Origin: Pseudocoprococcus catus
Lineage (GTDB): Bacteria; Bacillota; Clostridia; Lachnospirales; Lachnospiraceae
Length of the DNA: 64,000 nt
Direction of reading: 5' to 3'
NCBI RefSeq assembly: GCF_019734885.1
Contig: NZ_JAAXCM010000021.1
Span: 62,001-126,000, forward strand
Shown here: positions 52,186 through 61,157 of the stretch, in pieces
Layout: each line of letters opens with the position of its first letter
Position numbering within the stretch: the stretch's first letter is position 1
Made by a program: the position numbers and the translations under genes
Notes under the pieces: generated by a model
The model's database searches: none
What the model saw: the letters and a program-made list of their open reading frames with translations, nothing else
Told to the model about the DNA's origin: nothing

Positions 52186-53508
52186 ATGGCAGACGACAAT
52201 AAGAAGAAACAGAATACAGCAGAGACTGATGAATTGACATTAGAAGAGAAGATTAATAAGATCAAATCCCGCGAAATCACGGAGGCTGAGAAGGGTATGC
52301 TTACTTTGCCGGCATTTGAAGCAGCCTGCGAAGCGGTGAAGAAGGTAACTCAGGAGACAAGACTGATCTACAGCAAGTATTTCAGTGATCATACAGGCAA
52401 CAAGGTTTATTTTAAGCCGGAGAATATGCAGCTGACAGGCGCTTACAAGTTAAGAGGTGCATATTATACAATCGGTACACTGACAGATGAGGAGAGACAG
52501 AGAGGTCTGATCACAGCATCTGCAGGTAATCATGCTCAGGGTGTTGCATATGCGGCACAGTGTTATGGCGTAAAGGCTGTCATCGTCATGCCGACGACGA
52601 CTCCGCTGATCAAAGTAGAGCGTACTAAAGCTTACGGTGCAGAAGTTGTTCTGTATGGTGATGTGTACGACCAGGCATGCGAGAAGGCTTATGAGCTTGC
52701 TGCTAAGAATGGCTACACATTTATTCATCCTTTTGATGATCTGCGTGTGGCAACCGGTCAGGGAACCATCGCTATGGAAGTGATCCAGGATTTGCCTCTG
52801 GTAGATTATATCCTTGTACCGATTGGCGGCGGTGGTCTTGCTACAGGTGTGTCCACACTGGCCAAGATGCTGAAGAACAATATCAAGGTCATCGGTGTTG
52901 AACCTTCCGGCGCAGCATGTATGAAGGCGTCCCTTGAGAATGGACGCGTGACAACCGTATCACCGGTGAATACCATTGCAGATGGTACAGCGGTTCAGAC
53001 ACCGGGTACCAAGATCTTTCCATATATCCAGCAGAATCTGGACGGCATTATCACGGTGGATGATGAAGAGCTTGTTGTGGCCTTCCTTGATATGGTAGAG
53101 AATCACAAGATGGTTGTTGAAAATTCAGGACTGCTGACAGTGGCAGCACTGAAGCATCTGGATGTGAAGGGAAAGAAGGTTGTCTCTATCTTAAGCGGCG
53201 GCAATATGGATGTCATTACCATGTCCTCCGTTGTTCAGAACGGTCTGATCGCCAGAGACAGAATCTTCACGATCTCTGTACTTCTTCCGGATAAGCCGGG
53301 TGAACTGGTGCGCGTATCACAGGTAATCGCCGACAAGCGCGGCAATGTGATCAAACTGGACCATAACCAGTTCTTCAGTACCAACAGAACGGCAGCTGTA
53401 GAGCTGAAGATTACACTGGAAGCCTTCGGTACAGAACATAAGAAAGAAATCATCCAGGCACTGGAAGATGCCGGATACAAACCAAAACAGATTCGTCCGA
53501 ACTTATAA
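52186..53508 (+). CDS. ilvA: Threonine ammonia-lyase
   Basis: The 440-residue protein has a PLP domain with the Schiff-base lysine in TGAYKLRGA, ASAGNHAQGVAYAA and the phosphate loop IGGGGLATG, plus a C-terminal ACT domain (from about residue 360, RIFTISVLLPDKPGELVRVS). It makes 2-oxobutyrate from threonine. A single ACT domain suggests either the catabolic (tdcB-like) or a short ilvA form; the hydrophilic N-terminal extension of about 30 residues is unusual. RBS CAGGAGAAG. Confidence 0.92.
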   Translation: MADDNKKKQNTAETDELTLEEKINKIKSREITEAEKGMLTLPAFEAACEAVKKVTQETRLIYSKYFSDHTGNKVYFKPENMQLTGAYKLRGAYYTIGTLTDEERQRGLITASAGNHAQGVAYAAQCYGVKAVIVMPTTTPLIKVERTKAYGAEVVLYGDVYDQACEKAYELAAKNGYTFIHPFDDLRVATGQGTIAMEVIQDLPLVDYILVPIGGGGLATGVSTLAKMLKNNIKVIGVEPSGAACMKASLENGRVTTVSPVNTIADGTAVQTPGTKIFPYIQQNLDGIITVDDEELVVAFLDMVENHKMVVENSGLLTVAALKHLDVKGKKVVSILSGGNMDVITMSSVVQNGLIARDRIFTISVLLPDKPGELVRVSQVIADKRGNVIKLDHNQFFSTNRTAAVELKITLEAFGTEHKKEIIQALEDAGYKPKQIRPNL

Positions 53509-53522
53509 AAAGCAGTGTGTAA

Positions 53523-53606
53523 AAAATAGCATGCAGTCGGAAATGACCAGTCTTTGTCTAGTTGACAACAGGGTGGATAGATTTCCGGATTGCAGGCTAT
53601 TTTTTT
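53523..53606 (+). terminator. Terminator after the threonine ammonia-lyase gene
   Basis: AAATAGC pairs with GCTATTT, and inner GGAAAT pairs with ATTTCC, followed by T7. From 53610 to 53790 I see no gene. Confidence 0.7.
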
Positions 53607-53797
53607 AATATCAGACAAGGGCCTGTCTTATTTCTGAAAAATCAATGGCAAAGAAAGTGTTGCACATTCAATATGGGATGCCTATAATAATAAAGTATCT
53701 GTAAGAAACAGTTTTGTGTCTGCAAGAGACGATATTTACCGTGGAAAATATACAGATACGTGAAAAAGAAACAAATAGAAATTGAGGGAAATAAAGA

Positions 53798-55648
53798 ATG
53801 AAGATTGTACTGGCAGCGATCAATGCCAAGTATATTCATGCCAACCTGGCGATTTACAGTCTCCGGGCTTTTTCGAATGAATATAAAGAACAGATTCAGA
53901 TCAAAGAATATACGATCAACCAGTATACGGAAGATATACTGGCGGATCTTTATAAGGAACAGGCAGATATGGTGGCTTTTTCCTGTTATATATGGAACAT
54001 GGGTATGGTGGAGGAGCTGGCAGAGCTTCTACATCAGTTAAGGCCGGAGATGCCGATATGGTTTGGCGGTCCGGAAGTGTCTTATGATGCCGCAGAATGC
54101 CTGCAGCGAAATCACGGTGTGACCGGGATCCTTCGCGGTGAGGGAGAAGAAAGTTTCCATGAGCTGATGCAGTATTATATCGGCGGCAGTGGAAAGCTTC
54201 AGGATATCCGGGGGATTATTTACCGGGAAGGCGGACTGTTGGTGGATAATGGGTGGCGTGAAGTAATGGATCTGAACAAAGTGCCTTTCGTCTATGAGGA
54301 GATGGAGGATTTCAAGAATAAGATCATTTATTATGAGACCAGCAGAGGATGTCCCTTTTCCTGCAGCTACTGCCTGTCTTCGGTAGATAAGAAAGTGCGG
54401 CTGAGGGATATGTCCCTTGTGGAAAAAGAACTGCAGTTTTTTATTAATCATGAGGTGCCCCAGGTGAAGTTCGTGGACCGTACCTTTAACTGCAACAAAA
54501 AGCATGCCATGGCTATCTGGCGCTATATTAAGGCCCATGATAAAGGAATCACCAATTTTCATTTTGAGATTGGTGCGGATCTTTTGGATGATGAGGAGCT
54601 GGAAATTTTGTCGGATATGCGGCCGGGACTGATTCAGTTGGAGATCGGTGTCCAGTCCACCAATGATGCTACGATTCAGGAAGTGTCACGAACCATGCGT
54701 CTGGATCGATTGGCCAGAGCTGTTGACAGGGTGAATGCAGGTCACAATATCCATCAGCATCTGGATCTCATCGCCGGTCTTCCATATGAGGATTATCACC
54801 GCTTTAAGCAGTCCTTTAATGATGTGTACAGAATGCGGCCGGAACAGTTACAGCTGGGCTTTTTGAAAGTGCTGAAGGGTTCCAGGATGCATGTGATGGC
54901 AGAACAATACGGCATCGTTTACCGGAGGAAAGCACCCTATGAAGTACTTAAGACTGACTGGATGAGTTATGCTGACATTTTGAAGCTCAAGGGTGTTGAG
55001 GAGATGGTGGAAGTCTATTACAACAGCCATCAGTTTGATCTGTCCGTAACCTATCTGATGCATTTTTATCAAGAACCCTTTGACTTTTTTGAAGATCTGG
55101 CGGAATTTTATGAGGCGACCGGATTTGGCAAAGTGCAGCATGGGCGGATGCAGCGCTACGATATTCTGCTTAGATTTGTGCAGCAGCGGCATCTGGGAGC
55201 GGAAAGTCGTGTCTATCCATGTCAGGAATGCGAAACTGCAGCAGATGTGCAGGCAGAAAGCGGAGCGGAAAATAGCAAGCTTGATAAGCTTGCGGCAAGA
55301 GAATCCGAAGTTTCTGAAATTCTCAAGTTTACCATGCTCTATGACCTTTATGCCAGAGAGAATCTGAAATCCCGTCCGGAGTGGGCACAGGAGATACTAT
55401 ATCGTCCTTTCTGCGAAGATTTTTACAGGGATGAGACACTGACAAGGCAGTATCTGCCGTCTTATTCCGGCTGTACGCTGCGTCAGATGAAGCGAATGAC
55501 CCATATGGAAGGTTTTGTGATGGATATTGCAGAGACTGCAAAGGCCGGATACCGCATCGGCGGTCCGGAGGCTTTGCTTTTTGACTATAAAGAGCGGGAT
55601 CCGTTGACTTATGCAGCCAAAATTGTAAAGGTGTCGATAAAATCATAG
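53798..55648 (+). CDS. B12-binding radical SAM protein (DUF4080)
   Basis: The 616-residue protein has an N-terminal cobalamin-binding-like domain (residues 1 to about 140, ending WFGGPEVSYDA), a radical SAM core with RGCPFSCSYC (about residue 188) and LEIGVQSTND, and a C-terminal DUF4080 domain. It is related to the MiaB/B12-radical SAM methylase group. Substrate unknown. RBS TTGAGGGAA. The sequence is a single gene with an intact frame. Confidence 0.9.
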   Translation: MKIVLAAINAKYIHANLAIYSLRAFSNEYKEQIQIKEYTINQYTEDILADLYKEQADMVAFSCYIWNMGMVEELAELLHQLRPEMPIWFGGPEVSYDAAECLQRNHGVTGILRGEGEESFHELMQYYIGGSGKLQDIRGIIYREGGLLVDNGWREVMDLNKVPFVYEEMEDFKNKIIYYETSRGCPFSCSYCLSSVDKKVRLRDMSLVEKELQFFINHEVPQVKFVDRTFNCNKKHAMAIWRYIKAHDKGITNFHFEIGADLLDDEELEILSDMRPGLIQLEIGVQSTNDATIQEVSRTMRLDRLARAVDRVNAGHNIHQHLDLIAGLPYEDYHRFKQSFNDVYRMRPEQLQLGFLKVLKGSRMHVMAEQYGIVYRRKAPYEVLKTDWMSYADILKLKGVEEMVEVYYNSHQFDLSVTYLMHFYQEPFDFFEDLAEFYEATGFGKVQHGRMQRYDILLRFVQQRHLGAESRVYPCQECETAADVQAESGAENSKLDKLAARESEVSEILKFTMLYDLYARENLKSRPEWAQEILYRPFCEDFYRDETLTRQYLPSYSGCTLRQMKRMTHMEGFVMDIAETAKAGYRIGGPEALLFDYKERDPLTYAAKIVKVSIKS

Positions 55649-55754
55649 AGAACATGTCGATAGAATTATGGCTTTTACAGGTGGTATGTGTTATCATAAA
55701 TTTGTATGCAATATGTGTTGCAGTGAGAGAAAAAGAAGATGAGGGGGCATAATT

Positions 55755-56456
55755 ATGTGGAACAGACAGAGATTGAAGTGTAATGCCAGAGTACTGCTGA
55801 AGGCCAATTATCTGAAGGTTGTTGTAGTCGGATTGATTTTATCCTTTTTGATCGGATCAGGTTACAATTCAGCAAGAGGAGCAGCAAAGAGTAATGATGT
55901 GGATATCGATGTAACAGATTTATTCAGTAGGAATCTGGCATTTATTGTTGCAATGCTTATTGGCATCGCAGGTGTGATTGCCATTGCGTTGCTGTTCAAT
56001 GTTATATTGAATATTTTTCTGTGGAATCCGTTGGAAGTCGGATGCCGAAAAGTCTTTGTAGACTGCAGATATGGCAATGCAGAATGGAGTGACATTTTAT
56101 ATGCATTCAAGAATGGATATGGACATATTGGAGCCGTGATGTTCATGAAAGATTTGTTTACATTTTTGTGGACACTGCTCTTTATTATTCCGGGCATCAT
56201 CAAGGGATATGAGTACATGATGATTCCATACCTTCTTGCAGAGAATCCGGATATGAGCCGTCAGGATGCCTTTGCAGAGAGCAAGCGTATGATGGATGGC
56301 AACAAGATGGATGCCTTTGTACTGGATCTGTCATTTATCGGCTGGTTTATTCTGGGTGCCATTACATTTAATATTGTCAATATTCTCTATACAACACCGT
56401 ATATGGAATTGGCTCATGCAGAGCTGTATCATACATTGAAGAATCAGAATAACTAA
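55755..56456 (+). CDS. DUF975 family membrane protein
   Basis: The 233-residue protein has five or six membrane segments. NARVLLKANYLKVVVVGLIL at the start and ENPDMSRQDAFAESKRMMDG in a cytoplasmic loop match DUF975. The function is unknown. RBS GAGGGGG. It is 106 bp downstream of the DUF4080 gene. Confidence 0.87.
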   Translation: MWNRQRLKCNARVLLKANYLKVVVVGLILSFLIGSGYNSARGAAKSNDVDIDVTDLFSRNLAFIVAMLIGIAGVIAIALLFNVILNIFLWNPLEVGCRKVFVDCRYGNAEWSDILYAFKNGYGHIGAVMFMKDLFTFLWTLLFIIPGIIKGYEYMMIPYLLAENPDMSRQDAFAESKRMMDGNKMDAFVLDLSFIGWFILGAITFNIVNILYTTPYMELAHAELYHTLKNQNN

Positions 56457-56743
56457 TCGGATCAGGAAGACTGTCGCTTTGCAGGAAAGCAGGACGGCGG
56501 GGTTCCGGATTGCTGTAAACTCAATCAGAAACAGAATCTGAAGAAAAAATAGGATATCCGGAAGAGATTCATGATTTTCGTGAAAAATTTTATCCGATTC
56601 CCCATAAAAAGCAGGAAGGTGTACGTATATCTATTGTCACAACAAAAATGTACAGATGTCTTTGAAACAGATGCAGTTCATTTGAGGCAGAGTGAGCTGA
56701 TGCAGAAAGACACTGGAACTAGATATGCAGGAGGTTTATATTG
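56457..56743 (+). other. Non-coding gap of 287 bp
   Basis: No gene is visible. Near 56460 a weak hairpin (ATCAGGAA with TTCCGGAT) may end the DUF975 transcript. No clear promoter was identified for the next lipoprotein gene. Confidence 0.4.
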
Positions 56744-57682
56744 ATGAAGAAATTAACAGGTATTTTAATGGCGGTATGTTTGACTTCAGCATTGATTGTG
56801 GGATGCGGACAGAAGGCAGGAGGACAGAATGCGCAAACAGCAAATGGTCAGTCGGACGCTCAGACAGAGAGCCAGACTACAGGCAATCCGTCAGAAACAG
56901 GTGATGGAAGTGGTGAAGAGAATTCAGCAGTACAGCATTGTATTCTTCTGGCTGGAAAGAACGGTACATGGCTTCTGGCAGATCGGGACAATGGAAATGT
57001 TTTCACAGTAGAGATTCCATCAGATCTGACAGATGAATCCGGCAAGAAGATTTCCCCAGAAATTCTGAAAGCGGCAGACTATGTGGATGTCTACGGTGAT
57101 GGCATTATGCTGCAGAGTTATCCGGGACAGTATCCGGGAGTCAGCAAGATGGTGGTTACCGGTGAGGGGTCGGAAGATGAATTGAAGCAGTATCAGGATG
57201 TGATTGATATGGTATTTGCGGAATCGGATACAAGTGAGGTTCCTTCAGCCGGTGTGGTGTACAGTTCATCTCTTGGACAGACCATGTCATTGATGAGCGG
57301 ACCGGCGAATTATACATGGACAGCGCCGTTAGGCGATTCTGAAACAGACAGTTCTGAAGATAACACAGTGACTGCATGCGGTTTGGCTGTGATGCAGTGG
57401 GAGGATCTTGAGAAGATGGCCATGGATGACGGCAAGACAGATTTTACCGTCAGCTGTAATCTGGTGCCGGAGAAGGTGACCGTCCGTCGCTGGAGTGCAG
57501 ATCAGTACCCGGCCGGGGCTGATGATGATTATGACGCATCAGCGGAAGGTGTGACTGTGGAAAAGAATGATGAGGGGAAATTTGTTATCAAAGATGTAGA
57601 ACCGGGTTATGTGTACGAAGTTACCATTAATTGGGAATACGGGGATGCACAGTACGGTTTTGTGACAGCGAAGATTCAGTAG
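56744..57682 (+). CDS. Hypothetical lipoprotein
   Basis: The roughly 312-residue protein has a lipoprotein signal (SALIVGCGQ, Cys near 21) and a Q/T/S-rich linker up to about residue 65. A folded part follows, with HCILLAGKNGTWLLADRDNG and a C-terminal beta-rich segment ending YVYEVTINWEYG. Two ATG-like starts exist; ATG 56744 is nine bases after AGGAGG. I do not recognise the folded part as a named family; surface location is clear from the lipobox. Confidence 0.75.
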   Translation: MKKLTGILMAVCLTSALIVGCGQKAGGQNAQTANGQSDAQTESQTTGNPSETGDGSGEENSAVQHCILLAGKNGTWLLADRDNGNVFTVEIPSDLTDESGKKISPEILKAADYVDVYGDGIMLQSYPGQYPGVSKMVVTGEGSEDELKQYQDVIDMVFAESDTSEVPSAGVVYSSSLGQTMSLMSGPANYTWTAPLGDSETDSSEDNTVTACGLAVMQWEDLEKMAMDDGKTDFTVSCNLVPEKVTVRRWSADQYPAGADDDYDASAEGVTVEKNDEGKFVIKDVEPGYVYEVTINWEYGDAQYGFVTAKIQ

Positions 57683-57683
57683 G

Positions 57684-57815
57684 ATGCCATATCATAAGGA
57701 ATCTAATTTGATCGAGGAAGCAATGTCAGCCTGGCAGAGAGCGCAGAAAGAAATCGAAGACAAAATCGGCAAAGAGAATATAGAATGTATGATGAATATT
57801 CTAAGGATGCTGTAA
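57684..57815 (+). CDS. 43-residue ORF of unknown function
   Basis: It begins ATGCCATATCATAAGG one base after the lipoprotein stop and encodes an amphipathic, mostly helical peptide (NLIEEAMSAWQRAQKEIEDK followed by IGKENIECMMNILRML). No clear RBS precedes it, but coupling to the lipoprotein stop could serve. The C-terminal part looks like the end of a MarR-type or similar regulator, so it may be a gene remnant. Confidence 0.4.
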   Translation: MPYHKESNLIEEAMSAWQRAQKEIEDKIGKENIECMMNILRML

Positions 57816-57882
57816 TGGATGGGAGATAAATGCTTTATAAGGATGACTTTTAAAAAAATATTAAAAAAGTTATAAAAAACGG

Positions 57883-57911
57883 TTGACAATACTCTATAAC
57901 CGCGATATAAT
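57883..57911 (+). promoter_or_regulatory. Consensus promoter of tRNA-fMet
   Basis: TTGACA (57883-57888), 17 bp, TATAAT (57906-57911): a perfect sigma-A consensus. ACGACTTATGG is directly repeated just downstream. Confidence 0.9.
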
Positions 57912-57962
57912 AATTTACGACTTATGGACGACTTATGGGACAGATAAGTCGTAACAGAATAT

Positions 57963-58036
<74 letters not shown>

Positions 58037-58040
58037 CTCA

Positions 58041-58068
58041 AAGACTTGATGAATATCAAGTCTTTTTT
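58041..58068 (+). terminator. Terminator after tRNA-fMet
   Basis: AAGACTTGAT-GAAT-ATCAAGTCTT, then TTTT. Confidence 0.85.
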
Positions 58069-58070
58069 AT

Positions 58071-58268
58071 GTAATAGGAGCGTGCCCAGCAAAGCTGGGG
58101 CACACCCCTGTTACATAAAAAGGCACTAACGCGCCTGTGATGCACACTCGCGCAAAGATGTAGATTGTCGCAAGCGACCGCGCTCGGCGCTAGAATGTGC
58201 TTTGGCACATTCTTTTTTTAATTTACGCGGATAACGAGTGAAACACCCAAAGTGTGTTTCGTCTCGTT
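58071..58268 (+). other. Hairpin-rich non-coding region after tRNA-fMet
   Basis: Three hairpins occur in a row. 58071-58114 pairs GTAA/TTAC, AGG/CCT and GTGCCC/GGGCAC. A terminator-like hairpin is at 58193-58219 (GAATGTGC with GCACATTC, then T7). A third lies at 58233-58268 (AACGAG...GAAACAC with GTGTTTC...CTCGTT). Between them is a C/G-rich stretch with GCACACTCGCG, which is also found in the palindrome at 10561. It may be a small RNA or a repeat; no ORF is convincing. Confidence 0.45.
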
Positions 58269-58357
58269 TTAAGGATCAGTAGAAGGTAAGAAAAACAATA
58301 ATCATATATAAGAGCAGTTAGTGGAAGTTAGTTTGAGAATATGAAATGGAGCAGGCG

Positions 58358-59191
58358 ATGAAGAAAGAAATTAAGCTTATAGCTTTGGATTTGGATGGTA
58401 CCACATTTAATTCAGAGAAGGTCATAACAGAAAGAACAAGGGAAGCGATTGCGGAAGCAATTAAAAAGGGCGTGATTGTCATGCCTGCCACTGGACGGCA
58501 AAAGACCGGTTTGCCGGAGAGTTTTACTTCGATTCCGGGGGTGCGTTATGCGTTGACTTCCAATGGCGGAGCGGTTGTTGATTTGTGGGAGGACAGTATT
58601 ATCTATGCGGATTTTATACCTTATAAGACGGCATGCAGAGTCATTGATAAATTAATTCAGATAGATGCGCTGATTGAGTTTTATCATGATGGAAAGTCCT
58701 ATGCTGACAGAAAAAGCTATAACAGAGCATTTCATGACTATAAAAACTTCCCGGATTGGTTCAAGGAGTATATTAAGGTTTCCAGAATACCGGTGGATGA
58801 TTTGAGAGAACGGGTTTACTCGGGTAAGTTTAATATAGAGAAAATGCTGGCCTCTTTTGATGATATGATCTTGAGACAGCAATTGTTTGATGAAATGCAT
58901 AATGACCCGGAGCTCAGTGTGGTATTCGGCAATAGTTTTAATGTGGAAATCACTGCTGCGACAGCCAATAAAGGTCATAGTCTGCTGAAATTGGCCGGGA
59001 AACTTGGAATCATGCCGGAACAGATCATGGTTTGTGGGGACACGATGAATGACAGAACCATGTTTGAGGCAGCAGGCCTGGCAGTGGCTATGGGAAATGC
59101 CGATGAAGAGATTAAGGCCATGGCAGATGATGTTACCCTGTCGAATGATGAGGATGGTGTTGCTGCGGCCATTGAGAAGTGGGTTCTTTAA
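58358..59191 (+). CDS. Cof-type HAD-IIB phosphatase
   Basis: The roughly 277-residue protein has HAD motif I LIALDLDGTTF with the nucleophile Asp, a C2-type cap domain, and the C-terminal MVCGDTMNDRTMFEAAG and AVAMGNADEEIKAMAD motifs. It is a sugar-phosphate or cofactor phosphatase of the Cof family. ATG 58358 is six bases after GGAG; the upstream ATG at 58346 is less likely. Convergent with a second HAD gene. Confidence 0.92.
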   Translation: MKKEIKLIALDLDGTTFNSEKVITERTREAIAEAIKKGVIVMPATGRQKTGLPESFTSIPGVRYALTSNGGAVVDLWEDSIIYADFIPYKTACRVIDKLIQIDALIEFYHDGKSYADRKSYNRAFHDYKNFPDWFKEYIKVSRIPVDDLRERVYSGKFNIEKMLASFDDMILRQQLFDEMHNDPELSVVFGNSFNVEITAATANKGHSLLKLAGKLGIMPEQIMVCGDTMNDRTMFEAAGLAVAMGNADEEIKAMADDVTLSNDEDGVAAAIEKWVL

Positions 59192-59210
59192 TTATCGAAA
59201 TCTTCGCCGT

Positions 59211-60023
59211 TTATTGTCTGCTGTGAATGAGCTGACGAATGATGTACAGTACACCATCTTCATCATTTGACAATGTCTCAAAGTTGCTGATGGCTTTTAA
59301 ATCAGGGTGAGCATTGGCCATAGCGTAGCTGAAATAGCCCTGTTTCATCATTTCATAATCATTGAGATAGTCTCCGAAAACCATGGTTTCATCCGGTGAA
59401 ATATCATATTTTTTTTGAAGTGCAGTGAGTCCGCGGCCTTTGTTTGTGGCGGCAAGACTGAGGTCTGTCCACATGTATCCGGCCAGAGTAGCTTTAAAAG
59501 GTGCACGGACATCAGACAGGGCCGGAAATGAATTGCTTTCGGCACCTTTGAAGTCACAGACAGTCACTTTGCTTACTGGGGCATCAATTTCAGAGATATC
59601 ATGGATATACTGAACTTTCTTATAGTAACGGCCTATTTCTTTGCGGGCATCATCCGATGTCTGATCGAAGAGATAGGCCGTTTTGAAACCGGAGAGAATC
59701 GGAATGGCGCCGGGAACCTGACGGCAGCGCCCGAGAAGATAAGAAAGGGCGTCTGTATCAAGAATGTCCTGATGAACCAGATGATCGCCGTTGACGAGAC
59801 ATCCGCCGTTTTCAGCCATAAAAACAAGCTTGTCCATGCAGCTTTCAAACTGCATGGCAAGGGTTGGGTATGGCCGCCCGCTGGCAATGACAAAAAGAAT
59901 TCCGAGTTTGTGAATTTGATCGAGTATATCAAAAAAATCACGGGGCATCTGGTCCTGACTGTTCAGCAGAGTGCCGTCCATGTCAGTGGCAATCATGCGC
60001 ACCTGATTAAGTGAATGCTGCAT
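59211..60023 (-). CDS. Cof-type HAD-IIB phosphatase, second copy
   Basis: The roughly 270-residue protein has MIATDMDGTLLNSQ (motif I), ASGRPYPT and MVFGDYLNDYEMMK with AMANAHPDLKAIS at the end. It is a paralogue of the neighbouring HAD protein. The ATG at 60023 (complement) has GGAGG eight bases upstream. An open frame continues further upstream through the palindrome at 60048-60185, but this is not coding. The palindrome would lie in its 5' UTR. Confidence 0.9.
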   Translation of the reverse strand: MQHSLNQVRMIATDMDGTLLNSQDQMPRDFFDILDQIHKLGILFVIASGRPYPTLAMQFESCMDKLVFMAENGGCLVNGDHLVHQDILDTDALSYLLGRCRQVPGAIPILSGFKTAYLFDQTSDDARKEIGRYYKKVQYIHDISEIDAPVSKVTVCDFKGAESNSFPALSDVRAPFKATLAGYMWTDLSLAATNKGRGLTALQKKYDISPDETMVFGDYLNDYEMMKQGYFSYAMANAHPDLKAISNFETLSNDEDGVLYIIRQLIHSRQ

Positions 60024-60047
60024 TGTAAATTCCTCCAAAGTTTTAGA

Positions 60048-60185
60048 GAACATGAAAATTATCAATTCAAGCAGGTACACTTGCGCTGCGCAGCATTGGC
60101 AGCGGTACATAAGGTGGTAAAGGACACCACCTAAGAACCAGCCATGCTGAATGCACCTGCTTTGAATATGATAATTTTCATGTTC
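60048..60185. repeat. Long interrupted palindrome, copy 2 of a covarying pair
   Basis: The outer arms GAACATGAAAATTATCA (60048-60064) and TGATAATTTTCATGTTC (60169-60185) are perfect complements. Next come ATTCAAGCAGGT with ACCTGCTTTGAAT, then CAGCAT with ATGCTG. The apical hairpin is AGGTGGT-AAAGGAC-ACCACCT (60112-60132), flanked by GCAGCGGTACATA. Loop and flanks are identical to copy 1 at 10561-10779, but the stems differ with compensating changes. It lies upstream of the minus-strand HAD gene. Confidence 0.8.
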
Positions 60186-60271
60186 ATCCAAGTGTACTTT
60201 AGTAGTTAATGTTTTTCTAAATGTTCACATATTGCTATCAAAAGGGTATCGATTTGTAAATTTAGGAATAA

Positions 60272-60288
60272 TTGACCTAAACAGTTAC
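60272..60288. repeat. Possible end fragment of the TIR element
   Basis: TTGACCTAAACAGTTAC resembles the right terminus of the 105-bp element at 4177. TTGACC may also serve as a -35 box. Evidence is thin. Confidence 0.3.
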
Positions 60289-60327
60289 AATGTAGCATAT
60301 ATTATTGGAAATGTATAGAGGGGAATA

Positions 60328-60423
60328 ATGGGTTATAAAGAAATCAACTTGTCATCGGAGGAAATCCCCGTTATACTTAAAGGGCGACAAGTGAGTAGAT
60401 TTTGGCATATACTTTGCAAATAG
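60328..60423 (+). CDS. 31-residue ORF with good RBS
   Basis: MGYKEINLSSEEIPVILKG and 12 more residues, ATG 60328, preceded by GAGGGG. It lies 33 bp upstream of the DUF951 gene. The segment CTTGTC...GACAAG inside it forms an inverted repeat, so the region may instead be a structured leader. No homologue is recognised. Confidence 0.35.
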   Translation: MGYKEINLSSEEIPVILKGRQVSRFWHILCK

Positions 60424-60456
60424 CGTGGATGATACAACTATACAAGGAGGCACATA

Positions 60457-60660
60457 ATGGAGATTTTAACAGGCGACATTGTACGGCTGAAGAAGAAGCA
60501 TCCCTGCGGCAGTTTTGACTGGGAAGTGCTTCGAAGTGGTGCGGATTTCAGATTAAAGTGCTGCGGCTGTGAGCATCAGGTGATGATGGCGCGGAAGCTG
60601 GTGGAGAAGAACATTCGGAGACTGGAGAGAAATGGGGAAGAAATTAAGATTACCCGATAG
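60457..60660 (+). CDS. DUF951 family protein
   Basis: The 67-residue protein has GDIVRLKKKHPCGSFDWEVLR and a second pair of cysteines (KCCGCEH), the DUF951 signature; the cysteines may bind zinc. The family is often found just before rpsF-ssb-rpsR in Clostridia, as here. Function unknown. RBS AAGGAGG. Confidence 0.88.
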   Translation: MEILTGDIVRLKKKHPCGSFDWEVLRSGADFRLKCCGCEHQVMMARKLVEKNIRRLERNGEEIKITR

Positions 60661-60665
60661 GTGAC

Positions 60666-60705
60666 GAAATGCGTAGCATTTTGGAGGTTAGCTCTGAATA
60701 GTTAC
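60666..60705. repeat. Half copy of the TIR insertion element
   Basis: AAATGCGTAGCATTTTGGAGG then TTAGCTCTGAATAGTTAC is the right half of the 81-bp element. It begins six bases after the DUF951 stop; the left half is missing. Confidence 0.75.
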
Positions 60706-60727
60706 GAAAATTTTATACCATAATATG

Positions 60728-60759
60728 AAAAAAAGTGCTTGCTTTGCACTTTTTTTTAT
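60728..60759. terminator. Two-way A/T hairpin before rpsF
   Basis: AAAAAAAGTGC and GCACTTTTTTT form an 11-bp stem. It can end transcription from DUF951, leaving rpsF with its own promoter. Confidence 0.65.
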
Positions 60760-60784
60760 GGTAAACTGGGTAACTGTGATATGT

Positions 60785-60848
60785 TATATATTAATTCCTT
60801 GCTCTCCGCAATGGGAGGGCCGTGAAGTCCAGAAGGAGGTGCACTAGC
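60785..60848 (+). promoter_or_regulatory. Possible S6/S18 leader element
   Basis: In the rpsF leader, CTCTCC can pair with GGGAGG, followed by an unpaired GCCGTG. Known rpsF leader motifs show a CCG bulge bound by the S6-S18 complex. The match here is partial and untested. Confidence 0.35.
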
Positions 60849-61136
60849 ATGAACAAATACGAATTAGCAGTAGTTCTTACTACAAAGATCGAAGATGAAG
60901 AAAGAGCAGCAAGCATCGAGAAGATCAAGGAAGTTATCGCTCGTTTTGGTGGCGTTGTTACTAACGTTGACGAATGGGGCAAGAAGAGACTTGCTTACGA
61001 AATTCAGAAGATGAAAGAAGGTTTCTACTACTTCATCACTTTCGAATCCGATTCAAACTGTCCAAACGAAGTTGAACAGCGTGTCCGTATTATGGAGAAT
61101 GTAATCAGATACTTATGCATTAGACAGGACGCTTAA
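60849..61136 (+). CDS. rpsF: 30S ribosomal protein S6
   Basis: The 95-residue protein is full length: NKYELAVVLTTKIEDEE at the N-terminus, VTNVDEWGKKRLAYEIQKMK in the middle and ENVIRYLCIRQD at the end. S6 pairs with S18 on the 30S platform. ATG 60849 follows AGGAGGTGCACTAGC; an upstream GTG at 60822 is not used. First gene of rpsF-ssb-rpsR. Confidence 0.97.
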   Translation: MNKYELAVVLTTKIEDEERAASIEKIKEVIARFGGVVTNVDEWGKKRLAYEIQKMKEGFYYFITFESDSNCPNEVEQRVRIMENVIRYLCIRQDA

Positions 61137-61157
61137 TTAGAAAAGGGGTAAGTCTAA

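Noticed and set aside
60024-60191. N-terminal extension of the minus-strand HAD protein
   Set aside because: The extra 56 codons are the palindrome read as protein; the RBS and the HAD start motif place the start at 60023.
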